DNA of 64,000 nucleotides from contig JAMNZE010000011.1 of the NCBI GenBank assembly GCA_023622465.1, positions 1 through 64,000 of the forward strand. The letters run 5' to 3'. Below, one piece after another: positions 41,027 through 49,345 of this stretch. The DNA comes from UBA5500 sp023622465 (GTDB lineage Bacteria; Bacillota; UBA994; UBA5500). Under the pieces are notes generated by a model. That model was not told the origin of the DNA. It saw only the letters and a list, made by a program, of their open reading frames with translations, and ran no database searches. The stretch's first letter is position 1, and each line of letters starts with the position of its first letter. The translations under genes and the position numbers were made by a program.

Positions 41027-41626
41027 CTAATTCCCCTCTCTACATTCGTCCAATAAGGCGGTAATTCTTTGCATGATCAGCTCGGTACCCTGAGCCCGCT
41101 CTTCCGCTGTGGGCTTGCCGGCCATCGCACATTCGATGCGAATTGGTTCACCCACATTAACATGAAAAACACTGCCCAGACGATACCGACCGTATAAGGC
41201 TACTGGCACGATTGGCACTTGGGCCCGGGCCGCTAATAACGCAGTACCCTCGAAACCAGCTTGTACCTCTCCGGTTTTGCTACGAGTTCCTTCGGGGAAA
41301 ATGCCTAACACTTGACCTTGAGCGAGCACTTTCAACGCCCGTCGAATAGCTTGAATATCAGCTTTTCCTCGCTTGACAGGAAAAGAGCCCACATGCCTTG
41401 CTAACCATCCCAAAATCGGTGAATGCATCAGTTCTTCTTTTGCCATAAAGCTAACATGCTGGGGCACGATAATAGCCACCATGACTGGGTCAAGGGCATG
41501 AATATGATTTGCTGCTATGATAAAAGGGCCATCTTCAGGTATGTTTTCTAGTCCTCGCGGGCGAAACCGTAGGAGACGGGGGACTAACCAAACTAAAATC
41601 TGGCGCAAAAAGCGGTAAAGACCCAT
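41027..41626 (-). CDS. plsC: 1-acyl-sn-glycerol-3-phosphate acyltransferase
   Basis: This enzyme adds the second acyl chain in phospholipid synthesis. The acceptor motif NHIHALDPV (HxxxxD) and the IFPEGTRSKTGE motif are intact, with an N-terminal membrane helix (about residues 3-20). The ATG at 41626 (MGLYRFLRQ) is preceded by GGGGGAGTAAA and overlaps the cmk stop codon; an upstream ATG would encode an implausible tryptophan-rich leader. It is translationally coupled to cmk. Confidence 0.92.
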   Translation of the reverse strand: MGLYRFLRQILVWLVPRLLRFRPRGLENIPEDGPFIIAANHIHALDPVMVAIIVPQHVSFMAKEELMHSPILGWLARHVGSFPVKRGKADIQAIRRALKVLAQGQVLGIFPEGTRSKTGEVQAGFEGTALLAARAQVPIVPVALYGRYRLGSVFHVNVGEPIRIECAMAGKPTAEERAQGTELIMQRITALLDECREGN

Positions 41627-41627
41627 T

Positions 41628-42311
41628 TTACTCCCCCAGGTCCAAACAAACCTGTCTGGCATGCCCAATGACTAGATCTACAACCTGTGACAAAGATAGC
41701 CCCGTGGTATCAATTACAATCGCATCTTCGGCTATGCAAAGCGGCGAATGCTCGCGTGACGAATCCTTATGATCACGCTCCGCCAAAGATTGCATCATTT
41801 GCGGTAACAGACTCAAGTCCTGGCCAAGCTCCTTCAACCTTCTCACGGCTCGTTCCTCTAGGCTGGCGGTCAGAAAGATCTTCAGCGGCGCAGTCGGCAT
41901 GACGGCCGTACCTATGTCACGGCCATCCATGATTACGCCCTTGCCGCTGCCTAAAGCTCTTTGTTTCTGCCGTAATACCCTTCGCACTTCCTCATAACTG
42001 GCAACTAAAGAGACCTGCTGAGTAACCTCAGGGGAACGAATTGCCGGTGGCAAAGGTTTGCCGTCCATAAAGAGTTCCCGTACCCCTTCCTGATTACCCC
42101 AACTGAATTGGGTGTTTTCTGCCAGCTTGCTAAGGGCATCCACGTCAGTTAGTGGCACCCGTGACTCTAGCGCTTTCCAGGTGATAGCACGGTACATCGC
42201 TCCCGTATCCAGATAGGCGATTCCTAAAGCTTGGGCTACCGCACGTGCCACAGAGCTCTTACCGGCGCCAGCCGGCCCGTCGATAGCAATATTCAGTTGG
42301 CACGGTAGCAA
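41628..42311 (-). CDS. cmk: Cytidylate kinase
   Basis: Cmk phosphorylates CMP and dCMP. The P-loop IDGPAGAGKSSVA is at the N terminus, followed by DTGAMYRAIT, MDGRDIGTAVMP and RLKELGQD. The 227-residue length fits. The start is a TTG eight bases after GGAGG; no ATG in this frame is suitable, and the nearby ATG at 42320 is in another frame. It is followed by plsC and preceded by about 180 bases with no gene. Confidence 0.93.
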   Translation of the reverse strand: MLPCQLNIAIDGPAGAGKSSVARAVAQALGIAYLDTGAMYRAITWKALESRVPLTDVDALSKLAENTQFSWGNQEGVRELFMDGKPLPPAIRSPEVTQQVSLVASYEEVRRVLRQKQRALGSGKGVIMDGRDIGTAVMPTAPLKIFLTASLEERAVRRLKELGQDLSLLPQMMQSLAERDHKDSSREHSPLCIAEDAIVIDTTGLSLSQVVDLVIGHARQVCLDLGE

Positions 42312-42490
42312 AATTCATTCCTCCATTAAGGCAAGTAGTAGGCTATGCATTATTCGACGACAACAAGCACTTTCCTTTTAATTCATGTTGCTAACGGCGA
42401 AAGTTGCATAGCAATCAAACCTATTATACCACAACCTGCTAAACAAGGGGCTGTCAGCGATAACTTCTTAACAGAAATGATCCTCAACTA

Positions 42491-42847
42491 TTAGGATGCC
42501 CAGTCGGGTCTCAGCCTTTTTGCCTCCCCCAAGTACACATGCTGCACTTCATGAGGAGCATGGGGGCGATCGACAAACATGAGGACACGAATAGTCCTAG
42601 CTAAAGCCCCAGGCACATCCATTTCTACCGCATCCAGCAAAGCGACTTGTGTCAATCCCAGGCCACGGGCCGCCGCTGCTGGAAAGGCCGCATTCAAGTC
42701 GGGGGTAGCAGTAAAAATAATACTAATAATTTCCTGGGCCTCTAGCCGGTTGGCGGTCATTATCTCCTCTAGCAACAATGCCGCTTGCTTTAGTATTTCT
42801 GTTTTCTCGTTCTTCTCAACGGTTATCGCACCTCTAATTGCCTGCAC
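42491..42847 (-). CDS. aroH: Chorismate mutase, AroH type
   Basis: AroH converts chorismate to prephenate for phenylalanine and tyrosine synthesis. The 118-residue trimeric type is recognised by QAIRGAITVEKNEKTEIL, SIIFTATPDLNAAFPA, VALLDAVEMDVPGALARTIRVLM and the final HVYLGEAKRLRPD. The start is a GTG nine bases after AAGGAG; an upstream frame extension has no site. It overlaps the end of the binding-protein gene by 14 bases. Confidence 0.92.
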   Translation of the reverse strand: MQAIRGAITVEKNEKTEILKQAALLLEEIMTANRLEAQEIISIIFTATPDLNAAFPAAAARGLGLTQVALLDAVEMDVPGALARTIRVLMFVDRPHAPHEVQHVYLGEAKRLRPDWAS

Positions 42848-43754
42848 TGGGTACAGCTCCTTCTGCATTTTCTTCTGATGCAAGTTCTAAATAATCTAGT
42901 AGACGTTCAGCCTGGGTAAAAACATCATGCCAAGCCACCTGGTCGGGTGACCAGGCAACAGGAACCAGTCGGGGCCAATTTTCTGGCTCCGCCCCACTAA
43001 TCCGGAACTGCTTTTCCAGTTCGGGAAAAAGCGTTTCCGGAGCCAAAATTACCTGCGGGTTAAGAACAAGAATATCGGCGGGACTTAGTGTAGGATACCT
43101 ATTTAACACAGCCGCCGCGTTATCCACACCCACAAGGGCCAGCAAATCATCCTCTAAGGTGTTTCTGCCGGCAATGGTAAACTGTTCGTCCACTACCCAT
43201 AGTACGCGCAGCCCAGCCCCTAACGTTTCCTTGGCCCGACTAAGAAACTCGGTCCTATCCTTTTCCAACAATCTTAAGGTCTGGGCTGCTTGCTGCTCAG
43301 CAACTAATACGGTTGCGAGCCTTTCTGGCCAAACCATCAGGCTGTTAAGGCGGTTAAGTCTTACTAGGAGGGCAGGAAAGCCGTAGGCGCGCAACTCCTT
43401 AACCAACGACTCCTGCTGAGCACCAGCTATGACCAAGTCGGGCCGGGTGGCAGCTATCTGGGCAACATTTACTTCCGCCGCCGGTCCTAAGTTTTCCGCC
43501 GCTGGAAATAAAGATGCCAGATTCTCCGCACAAGCAACAACCAAATTTCCCCTTTGCCAGCTGTGCATCAGTTGGCCCATCCCTGGCTCCAATACTACTA
43601 CCCGCTGCGGGGGATGCAAAAGCTGGGTTTCTGTATTCGTGTCATCATTAACCACTAATACCTGCGGCCGTTGTTGATACTCGACGGCCACCACGGCCAC
43701 TGTTGTTAAGATAAAGAACAAAGCAAGGCCAATTAGCAAAACTCGCTTCCACAT
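42834..43754 (-). CDS. Solo helical-backbone substrate-binding protein (BtuF-like)
   Basis: The protein has an N-terminal membrane anchor or signal region (WKRVLLIGLALFFILTTVAVVAV) followed by two alpha/beta lobes joined by a helix, as in metal-siderophore, heme and cobalamin binding proteins (VVVLEPGMGQLM; NVAQIAATRPDLVIAGAQQESLVKELRAYGFPALLV; LSPADILVLNPQVILAP). No lipobox is seen, so it is likely membrane-tethered or secreted. No permease or ATPase gene is adjacent, so its transport partners must be elsewhere or it has another role. It overlaps aroH. The ATG at 43754 follows AGGGG. Confidence 0.75.
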   Translation of the reverse strand: MWKRVLLIGLALFFILTTVAVVAVEYQQRPQVLVVNDDTNTETQLLHPPQRVVVLEPGMGQLMHSWQRGNLVVACAENLASLFPAAENLGPAAEVNVAQIAATRPDLVIAGAQQESLVKELRAYGFPALLVRLNRLNSLMVWPERLATVLVAEQQAAQTLRLLEKDRTEFLSRAKETLGAGLRVLWVVDEQFTIAGRNTLEDDLLALVGVDNAAAVLNRYPTLSPADILVLNPQVILAPETLFPELEKQFRISGAEPENWPRLVPVAWSPDQVAWHDVFTQAERLLDYLELASEENAEGAVPSAGN

Positions 43755-43765
43755 AAGCACCCCTA

Positions 43766-44044
43766 CTAATGGCGAGGATTTGCCTGTACTGTTCGCACAG
43801 CATTGAGCAGAGCGAAAAGGATATCAACCTTAAACTGCTGATTTAGGGCAGATGTACGCACGTAGGCTTCTCCCTGATCACACACTACATAACGGGGAGG
43901 TAACTGGTTGAGAGCTAAAGCCATGATGTCTAGCAGGCAGCGCTCACAAGTACAAATCCGCTCTATCCCGTGTTTCTCCGGCTTCTCCAGTATTTCCGCC
44001 AAGGTTGACTTGACGACCATTTCCATGGCATTCCTTATCTGCAT
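43766..44044 (-). CDS. ComFB-like zinc-binding protein
   Basis: A 92-residue helical protein of the late-competence ComFB type, with a CTCERCLLDIMALALNQLPPRYVV segment in which the cysteines bind zinc. Function is unknown even in Bacillus; some members bind cyclic dinucleotides, a possibility of interest given the c-di-GMP enzyme at 28 kb. The ATG at 44044 follows GAGGCGGGAG; a GTG at 44068 is an alternative start. It lies downstream of rluB and upstream of the binding-protein gene. Confidence 0.75.
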   Translation of the reverse strand: MQIRNAMEMVVKSTLAEILEKPEKHGIERICTCERCLLDIMALALNQLPPRYVVCDQGEAYVRTSALNQQFKVDILFALLNAVRTVQANPRH

Positions 44045-44064
44045 GGGCTCCCGCCTCTCTTTCT

Positions 44065-44784
44065 TCACATTCCCGCCAGTCGCCTAAGCTGGTCCACTTC
44101 CTTACTCTGTAAAGGGCGCCACTGGCCCACAGGCAAATCACCCAACTTCAATCCACCAAAAGCTACTCGACGCAAATTTATTACCGGATGGCCTATGGCA
44201 GCACACATGCGCCTCACCTGCCGATTACGGCCTTCATGAATTGTAATAGCCAACCAACTACCCGCTTTGCTTTTCCTAAGTAGGGAAACTTGGGCCGGGG
44301 CCGTAGGTCCATCCTCCAAAACTAAACCATTAGCCATCCGGGCCAGCTGTTGGTCGGAAGGATACCCCTGCACCAACGCATGGTAGGTCTTGTCCACCTC
44401 AAACTTGGGGTGAGTAAGCGCATAGGTTAACTCCCCATCATTAGTTAACAGCAGTAGACCTTCCGTGTCCATATCCAACCTACCCACCGGATAGACCCGT
44501 ACCGGTAACTGGGGTAGCATGTCTAAAACGGTGGGACGGCCATGGGTATCGGTAACAGTGGTCACCACACCTTTGGGTTTATTCATCATAAGGTAAAGAA
44601 TTTCCTGCTTGGGCACGATTGTCTTTCCCCGCCAAGTGACCTGATCCCGGTGGGGGTCGATCTTACATCCCAACTGGGCCACTTGGCCATTGACTAGCAC
44701 CTCACCGTTACGGATCAGCTCCTCGGCTTGCCGCCGCGATGCCACACCGGCCCGAGCTAAATATTTTTGCAGACGCTCTTGCAT
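44065..44784 (-). CDS. rluB: 23S rRNA pseudouridine synthase RluB type
   Basis: RluB-type enzymes convert a uridine near 2605 of 23S rRNA to pseudouridine. The protein has an N-terminal S4 RNA-binding domain (QKYLARAGVASRRQAEELI) and the catalytic domain with the aspartate in GRLDMDTEGLLLLTNDG. The 239-residue length is normal, and the ATG follows GGAGG by six to ten bases in the minus strand. Confidence 0.93.
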   Translation of the reverse strand: MQERLQKYLARAGVASRRQAEELIRNGEVLVNGQVAQLGCKIDPHRDQVTWRGKTIVPKQEILYLMMNKPKGVVTTVTDTHGRPTVLDMLPQLPVRVYPVGRLDMDTEGLLLLTNDGELTYALTHPKFEVDKTYHALVQGYPSDQQLARMANGLVLEDGPTAPAQVSLLRKSKAGSWLAITIHEGRNRQVRRMCAAIGHPVINLRRVAFGGLKLGDLPVGQWRPLQSKEVDQLRRLAGM

Positions 44785-44805
44785 TTTACCTCCATCCTAA
44801 CTACA

Positions 44806-44830
44806 TAAAGAAGGCGGGTCACCGCCCGCC
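44806..44830 (-). terminator. Terminator after the RidA gene
   Basis: On the minus strand GGCGGG and CCCGCC form a 6-bp GC stem with a 6-base loop followed by TTCTTTATG. Confidence 0.7.
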
Positions 44831-44848
44831 CTTTGGTATAAATCTAAT

Positions 44849-45304
44849 TTACTCAACCTCTACAATCATTTCAACTTCCACCGCAACGCCCAGCGGGAGG
44901 CTGGACATGCCGACGGCGGCGCGAGCATGCTTGCCCTGTTCCCCAAAGATCTCCTGCAAGAGTTCCGATGCACCATTAATGACCTTGGGGTGATCGGTAA
45001 ACTCGGGGGTAGCTGCTACGTAGCCGGTCACTTTAACAACGCGCACAACGCGATCTAAACTGCCGACTAAACTCTTTACCGCCCCCAGACAGTTGATGGC
45101 ACACAGACGGGCAGCCCGATAGCCATCTTCCACACCTAGATCTTTACCTAGTGTACCCTTAACCAATTGTCCATTTTCGCTGGGCAGTTGGCCGGAAACA
45201 TATACTAAGTTGCCACTTTGCACGGCAGGTATATAGGCAGCCGCCGGGGTCGCCGCTGGGGGAATAGTTAAACCTAGTTCTTTGATTCTTGCTTCAAATG
45301 ACAT
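44849..45304 (-). CDS. RidA-family protein
   Basis: The 151-residue protein belongs to the YjgF/RidA family; relatives hydrolyse reactive enamine/imine intermediates from amino acid metabolism. The recognisable parts are NLVYVSGQLPSENGQLVKGTLG, RAARLCAINCLGAVKSLVGSL and RAAVGMSSLPLGVAVEVEMIVEV. It has an extra N-terminal helix compared with the 125-residue canonical form, so it may be a different subfamily; the catalytic arginine typical of RidA is not clearly at the usual place. GGGAGG lies seven bases before the ATG. Confidence 0.85.
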   Translation of the reverse strand: MSFEARIKELGLTIPPAATPAAAYIPAVQSGNLVYVSGQLPSENGQLVKGTLGKDLGVEDGYRAARLCAINCLGAVKSLVGSLDRVVRVVKVTGYVAATPEFTDHPKVINGASELLQEIFGEQGKHARAAVGMSSLPLGVAVEVEMIVEVE

Positions 45305-45371
45305 AAAAGTACCTCCCTTATATTTGAGTCCACTGCACCTATTCTGCCCCAAATAGGGTTTTTCCTGCCAA

Positions 45372-45902
45372 CTAACTTATAAGGATTTTACAGAGTAACA
45401 GGGAGGCCAACATGGCGGTGAAATCGGCAATAAGACCGGCGGAAAGGGAATGGCGAATATTCTTGATCCCCACGGCGCCAAAGTAAACGGTGAGAATAAA
45501 TAGGGTGGTATCGGTGCTACCCTGCATAGTGGACGCTACTAAGCCAATAAAAGAATCGGGGCCATGCCTCCGCAAAACGTCGGCCGTGACTGCTAGGGCG
45601 CCGCTGTTACTCATGGGACGCAATAAGGCTATGGGCAGAGTTTCAACGGGCCAACCCAGGCGTCCTAGAATGGGGGTCAAAAGGTTGGTTAGTGCATCCA
45701 TCGCTCCTGAGGCACTTAACACTTCAATGGCTATTAACATGGAAACCAAGAAGGGTAACAACCGCAAGGTTACTTGTAGGCCTTCTTTAGAGCCCTCTAT
45801 AAATTCGTCGAAAACGGGCACCTTTTTAACCCATCCGGCCAACAGAACCGATGCCACAAATAGGGGAATCAGCCACGCACTCAGGACAGATATGATCGTC
45901 AT
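45372..45902 (-). CDS. spmB: Spore maturation protein B (nucleoside-recognition family)
   Basis: A 176-residue membrane protein with the paired hydrophobic half-channels of SpmB (FEGSKEGLQVTLRLLPFLVSMLIAIEVL-type pattern, RPMSNSGALAV and STMQGSTDTTLFILTVYFGAVG). With SpmA it drives dehydration of the spore core. Its ATG overlaps the spmA stop codon by a base or more (ATGA), so the two are translationally coupled. The 45.9-46.1 kb extension of the frame upstream overlaps spmA and is not used. Confidence 0.92.
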   Translation of the reverse strand: MTIISVLSAWLIPLFVASVLLAGWVKKVPVFDEFIEGSKEGLQVTLRLLPFLVSMLIAIEVLSASGAMDALTNLLTPILGRLGWPVETLPIALLRPMSNSGALAVTADVLRRHGPDSFIGLVASTMQGSTDTTLFILTVYFGAVGIKNIRHSLSAGLIADFTAMLASLLLCKILIS

Positions 45903-46504
45903 CGGCGCCCACCTCGCTGGCGGCGGGAGCGGTTCAATTTTCGGAAGGTATAGTCGGCGATTAAACCGGCTATGGTGGCTGCCAGTCCAGCTAACAGGCT
46001 CACCGCCACCGTGGCCGTCGGATCTTGGGAACCATAAGCCGCCCGCAAAGCAATGACCGAGGAAGGTATGATGGTCATCCCCGCCGTGTTGAGCACCAAA
46101 AAGGTGCACATGGCATCGGTAGCCGTGTCTTTATCCGGATTGGTCTCTTGCATAGCGTGCATAGCTTTGAGCCCAAAGGGAGTAGCCGCATTACCTAGGC
46201 CTAGCAAATTGGCAGCAAAGTTAAGCGCGATATGCCTTAACGCCTCCGGGTTACGCCGTAGTGAGGGAAACAGGGGGCGCATGAGAGGAGCTAAGATCCG
46301 GGCCAACGTTCCCAACAAACCGGCCCTTTCCGCTACCCGCGCCAGCCCCATCCAGAAACTAAGTACCGCCAGCAGAGCTAAACTGAGGGTGATAGCCTGT
46401 TCCCCACCGCTAACGATAGCATTTGCCACCACTTCGATGCGACCACCGACGGCGGCTGCTAGAATGCCGCCGAGAATCATGACTAACCAGACTACATTCA
46501 TCAT
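45899..46504 (-). CDS. spmA: Spore maturation protein A
   Basis: A 201-residue membrane protein with SpmA features (MNVVWLVMILGGILAAAVGG, FAANLLGLGNAATPFGLKAM and VLNTAGMTIIPSSVIALRAAYGS). It works with SpmB to lower spore-core water content. The ATG pair at 46504/46501 overlaps the stop of the dacB-type gene, with GGGGG a few bases upstream. The gene order dacB-like, spmA, spmB matches the sporulation-specific peptidoglycan and core-dehydration cluster seen in Bacillus. Confidence 0.92.
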   Translation of the reverse strand: MMNVVWLVMILGGILAAAVGGRIEVVANAIVSGGEQAITLSLALLAVLSFWMGLARVAERAGLLGTLARILAPLMRPLFPSLRRNPEALRHIALNFAANLLGLGNAATPFGLKAMHAMQETNPDKDTATDAMCTFLVLNTAGMTIIPSSVIALRAAYGSQDPTATVAVSLLAGLAATIAGLIADYTFRKLNRSRRQRGGRR

Positions 46505-47661
46505 TGACAGCGCCCCCTTAACAAAAGCTGTAGAAAATTCCTCCATATGCCGGGCAGCAAATACTGCGGCACCGCCTGGTCGGCTACCAGAGGTATGTGG
46601 GCAAGCGTTGTACCTTGCTGGCTTATCTGCAAATGCCCCAAAATTTCACCCTTTTTCAGAGGAGCTTCAATTGGCCCTGGCAACTGCACTAAAAAGCACA
46701 TTTGTAGTTGTTCTCCTCTACCAACGGGCCAAACAAAAACCTCTGCCGCAATGGCACCAACAGCAGTCGGATGCCCTCCCTCGACAGGAACGGTGCCTAT
46801 ATATTGGCCGGGATAAATTATTGGGATCGGTTTGAAATTGGCAAAGCCATAGTCGAGTAGGGCGGTTGTTTCTCCCCAATCGTCGGGGCTATTTAGAACC
46901 ACCGCTACCAAACGCTGCCCTCCTCGATTGGCCGAAGCTACTAAACAATGGCCGGCAGCCCGGGTCCAACCGGTTTTTACTCCATCAGCTCCTGGATAAA
47001 TTTCCAACATGCGGTTTTTGTTATACCAGACACGAGGAGTGTTCGTCTGTCGGTTAAGAATAGAGAAGCGGGTGGTAGAAACAATAGCGGTAAACTGGCG
47101 GTTGCGTAAGGCGTAGGCGCTGAGCTTGGCTAAATCGAGGGCAGTCGTATAATGGTCCGGGTCGGGCAAGCCATGGGGATTCTTAAAATTGGTGTTAGCC
47201 ATACCCAGTTCTTTGGCTTTTTCATTCATCTTTTCGGCAAAGGCACTCACACTACCCGCCAAATGCTCGGCAATGGCACAGGCCGCATCATTCCCCGACC
47301 GGAGCATTAGTCCATAGACCAGATGTAACAAGGATATTTGCTCTCCCGCTTCCAACCAAATTGAAGATGGCTCCACCTGGACCGCTTTACTGCTGACGGT
47401 TACCAGTTCATCTAATTTCCCCGATTCGATAGCCAAAATAGCAGTCATTATCTTCGTGGTGCTGGCCATCGGCAATCTTTCTTCCTCATTTTTACCAAAG
47501 AGCAGACGCCCGCTATTCACGTCCATCAAGGCGGCTCCCTTGGCGCCGACGGTAGGAGGTTTGGCGCTAAAGACCGCCGCTGCGTCCATTGAGGCTCTGG
47601 CTGGAATTGAGCTAGTGACTAATATCAATACCAAAAATAAAACAACAAAAGGTCTGCGCAA
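46501..47661 (-). CDS. dacB: D-alanyl-D-alanine carboxypeptidase, DacB/DacF type (sporulation)
   Basis: A penicillin-binding protein that trims stem peptides. It has a signal peptide (LRRPFVVLFLVLILVTSSIPARA), the serine/lysine motif ASTTK, SGN and KTGWT. The start is a TTG (47661) preceded by AGGGAGG; a longer frame begins upstream but has no site. Its position upstream of spmA-spmB is that of dacB in Bacillus, which shapes spore cortex, so the name is assigned by context; a second carboxypeptidase gene lies at 57695. Confidence 0.88.
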   Translation of the reverse strand: MRRPFVVLFLVLILVTSSIPARASMDAAAVFSAKPPTVGAKGAALMDVNSGRLLFGKNEEERLPMASTTKIMTAILAIESGKLDELVTVSSKAVQVEPSSIWLEAGEQISLLHLVYGLMLRSGNDAACAIAEHLAGSVSAFAEKMNEKAKELGMANTNFKNPHGLPDPDHYTTALDLAKLSAYALRNRQFTAIVSTTRFSILNRQTNTPRVWYNKNRMLEIYPGADGVKTGWTRAAGHCLVASANRGGQRLVAVVLNSPDDWGETTALLDYGFANFKPIPIIYPGQYIGTVPVEGGHPTAVGAIAAEVFVWPVGRGEQLQMCFLVQLPGPIEAPLKKGEILGHLQISQQGTTLAHIPLVADQAVPQYLLPGIWRNFLQLLLRGRCQ

Positions 47662-47741
47662 CCATCTCCCTCCCTCTCCTGATCCCTGTCTCTTTAATGT
47701 ATATGGACTAGCCAATGGGCCTAGACCGGCTCCAATGCACA

Positions 47742-47776
47742 CAAAAAGCCCTCTATCGCTGAATGGATAGAGGGCT
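47742..47776 (-). terminator. Intrinsic terminator after the gerW gene
   Basis: On the minus strand GCCCTCTATC and GATAGAGGGC form a 10-bp stem followed by TTTTTGTGTG. It lies between gerW and the dacB-type gene. Confidence 0.92.
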
Positions 47777-47800
47777 AATCAAAGTAGCGGTTGTTTAGTT

Positions 47801-48223
47801 TTACTCCATAAACTGCATTGGCGGTGGTGCGGGCGGCTCTTGTCGTGGGTTGCGACCGGCGAGTAGGCCCTGAACCTGATTAATAAGCTGGGGCGTTAGA
47901 TCAACCAGGCGGTCAACCATAGTATTGGTATCTACAGGTAGCATACGAATGTTACCATTACCTACTACTAAGAAGCCCACCGGTTGGACAGAAACCCCGG
48001 CGCCGGTGCCGCCGCCAAAGGGATGCCCCTTACCTTCACTGGTCTTTTGGGCTACAAACTCGCTTCCACCGGCGGCATAGCCGAAGGCCACGCGACTAAT
48101 TGGCATTATCACGCTGCCGTCCGGCGTTTCAACCGGGTCGCCAACGATAGTATTCACATCCACCATTTCTTTCATACTCTCCATGACCGTGCGCATCATG
48201 CCTTGAATCGGATGGTTGTCCAA
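47801..48223 (-). CDS. gerW: GerW/YtfJ family sporulation protein
   Basis: The 140-residue protein matches the YtfJ/GerW family, needed for proper germination in Bacillus: ESMKEMVDVNTIVGDPVETPDGSVIMPISRVAFGYAAGGSEF and HPFGGGTGAGVSVQPVGFLVV are the family blocks. No signal peptide is seen, in line with an internal forespore protein. Its start is seven bases after the DUF2953 gene in the same direction, so the pair is probably cotranscribed, an arrangement shared by many spore formers. Confidence 0.9.
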   Translation of the reverse strand: MDNHPIQGMMRTVMESMKEMVDVNTIVGDPVETPDGSVIMPISRVAFGYAAGGSEFVAQKTSEGKGHPFGGGTGAGVSVQPVGFLVVGNGNIRMLPVDTNTMVDRLVDLTPQLINQVQGLLAGRNPRQEPPAPPPMQFME

Positions 48224-48229
48224 GGTATT

Positions 48230-48772
48230 TCACCTCTTTCTTTGTCGCAACTTTAACCTAAGCCATCGGAGCTGTGTACTAATAACATGCACGATTCGCA
48301 TGCTAACTATGCAGTGGAAAGAGGTACAAAAATAGGTCTTATCAAAAACTGGAACAAACTCTATAGCCTCCGGCTCGGTCTCCCACCCTTTATTCTGTAA
48401 CAAGGCTAGTAGCCAGCCATGGAATACCCATGCTAGTCCGATCACCATGCCGGTTAATGCCGCATCGGGCGTTCCGAACTCGGTTTTCCACTCTAATTTT
48501 TCTAAATGCCCGCGTTCAATTACGCTCCTGAATAGGGGCCGCTGCCATTTAACTAAAGGGGCAAGGCGTTTTAGGGAAGAAAGCTTTTCTCTAACTGGAG
48601 AACCACCGGCTAGAGATTTTTCAGCGCGATATAGGCGCAGACTGAAAGGCCCCAAAAGGGCGACCGTAAGTAAATCTTTTTTCCCTTCCCGCCAATAGCT
48701 GAGTTCAAATTTGATTTTCTGAATTAGAACCAATGGGGCAAAAAAAAGAAGAATAGCAATCCATAGTAGCAC
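48230..48772 (-). CDS. DUF2953 domain protein
   Basis: A 180-residue protein with an N-terminal membrane helix (LWIAILLFFAPLVLI) followed by a soluble DUF2953 region (FELSYWREGKKDLLTVALLGPFSLRLYRAEK) and a second hydrophobic segment (TGMVIGLAWVFHGWLLALL). Function is unknown; it is usually beside gerW, as here, so a sporulation membrane role is likely. It starts at GTG seven bases after GGAGGAGC. Confidence 0.8.
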   Translation of the reverse strand: MLLWIAILLFFAPLVLIQKIKFELSYWREGKKDLLTVALLGPFSLRLYRAEKSLAGGSPVREKLSSLKRLAPLVKWQRPLFRSVIERGHLEKLEWKTEFGTPDAALTGMVIGLAWVFHGWLLALLQNKGWETEPEAIEFVPVFDKTYFCTSFHCIVSMRIVHVISTQLRWLRLKLRQRKR

Positions 48773-48829
48773 TATAATAGCTCCTCCCGGGATTCCTATT
48801 CTATAATTACCCTCAATTACAAAAAAATA

Positions 48830-49345
48830 CTAAAGTCGCAGCCGCCCGACGGCAGGTAAATCTTCCAGCGATTTTAGTCCAAAGTATTCCAAAAAGGCGT
48901 CACTGGTGGCATACAGAATGGGACGCCCGATGGTATCCTTGCGCCCAGCCTCTACTATTAAACCCCGTTCTAGTAGGGTTGCCAGAGCCTTCTCCGCTTT
49001 CACGCCTCGAATTTCTTCGATCTCAGCCCGGGTTATCGGTTGCCGGTAAGCAATAATAGCTAAGGTCTCTAAGGTAGGCTTTGACAATTTATAATGTCGC
49101 TTAGGAGCCAGATTGGCTATTAAATCTGCCATTTCTGGCTTAGTGACCAGCTGCCAGCCCCCAGCTACAAAACGTAACATGATACCCCGTTCATTAGTCT
49201 GTAAAGCTTGCCTATAGCGTTCCAGTACCTGTTCGCATTCCCACAGGGGCATTCCCAATATTTCCGCTAGTTTTTCCAGACTTACCGGTTCGGGGGCGGC
49301 AAACAAAACTGCTTCCAGCTGCGCTTCCGGTCTAAATTGCCGCAT
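48830..49345 (-). CDS. scpB: Segregation and condensation protein B
   Basis: ScpB forms the SMC-ScpA-ScpB complex that condenses and segregates chromosomes. Its two winged-helix domains are visible (PEPVSLEKLAEILG and YKLSKPTLETLAIIAYRQPITRAEIEEIRG with ALATLLERGLIVEAGRKDTIGRPILYATSDAFLEYFG). The ATG at 49345 has GGAGG seven bases upstream; a further ATG at 49363 is possible. It overlaps scpA by 14 bases. Confidence 0.95.
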   Translation of the reverse strand: MRQFRPEAQLEAVLFAAPEPVSLEKLAEILGMPLWECEQVLERYRQALQTNERGIMLRFVAGGWQLVTKPEMADLIANLAPKRHYKLSKPTLETLAIIAYRQPITRAEIEEIRGVKAEKALATLLERGLIVEAGRKDTIGRPILYATSDAFLEYFGLKSLEDLPAVGRLRL

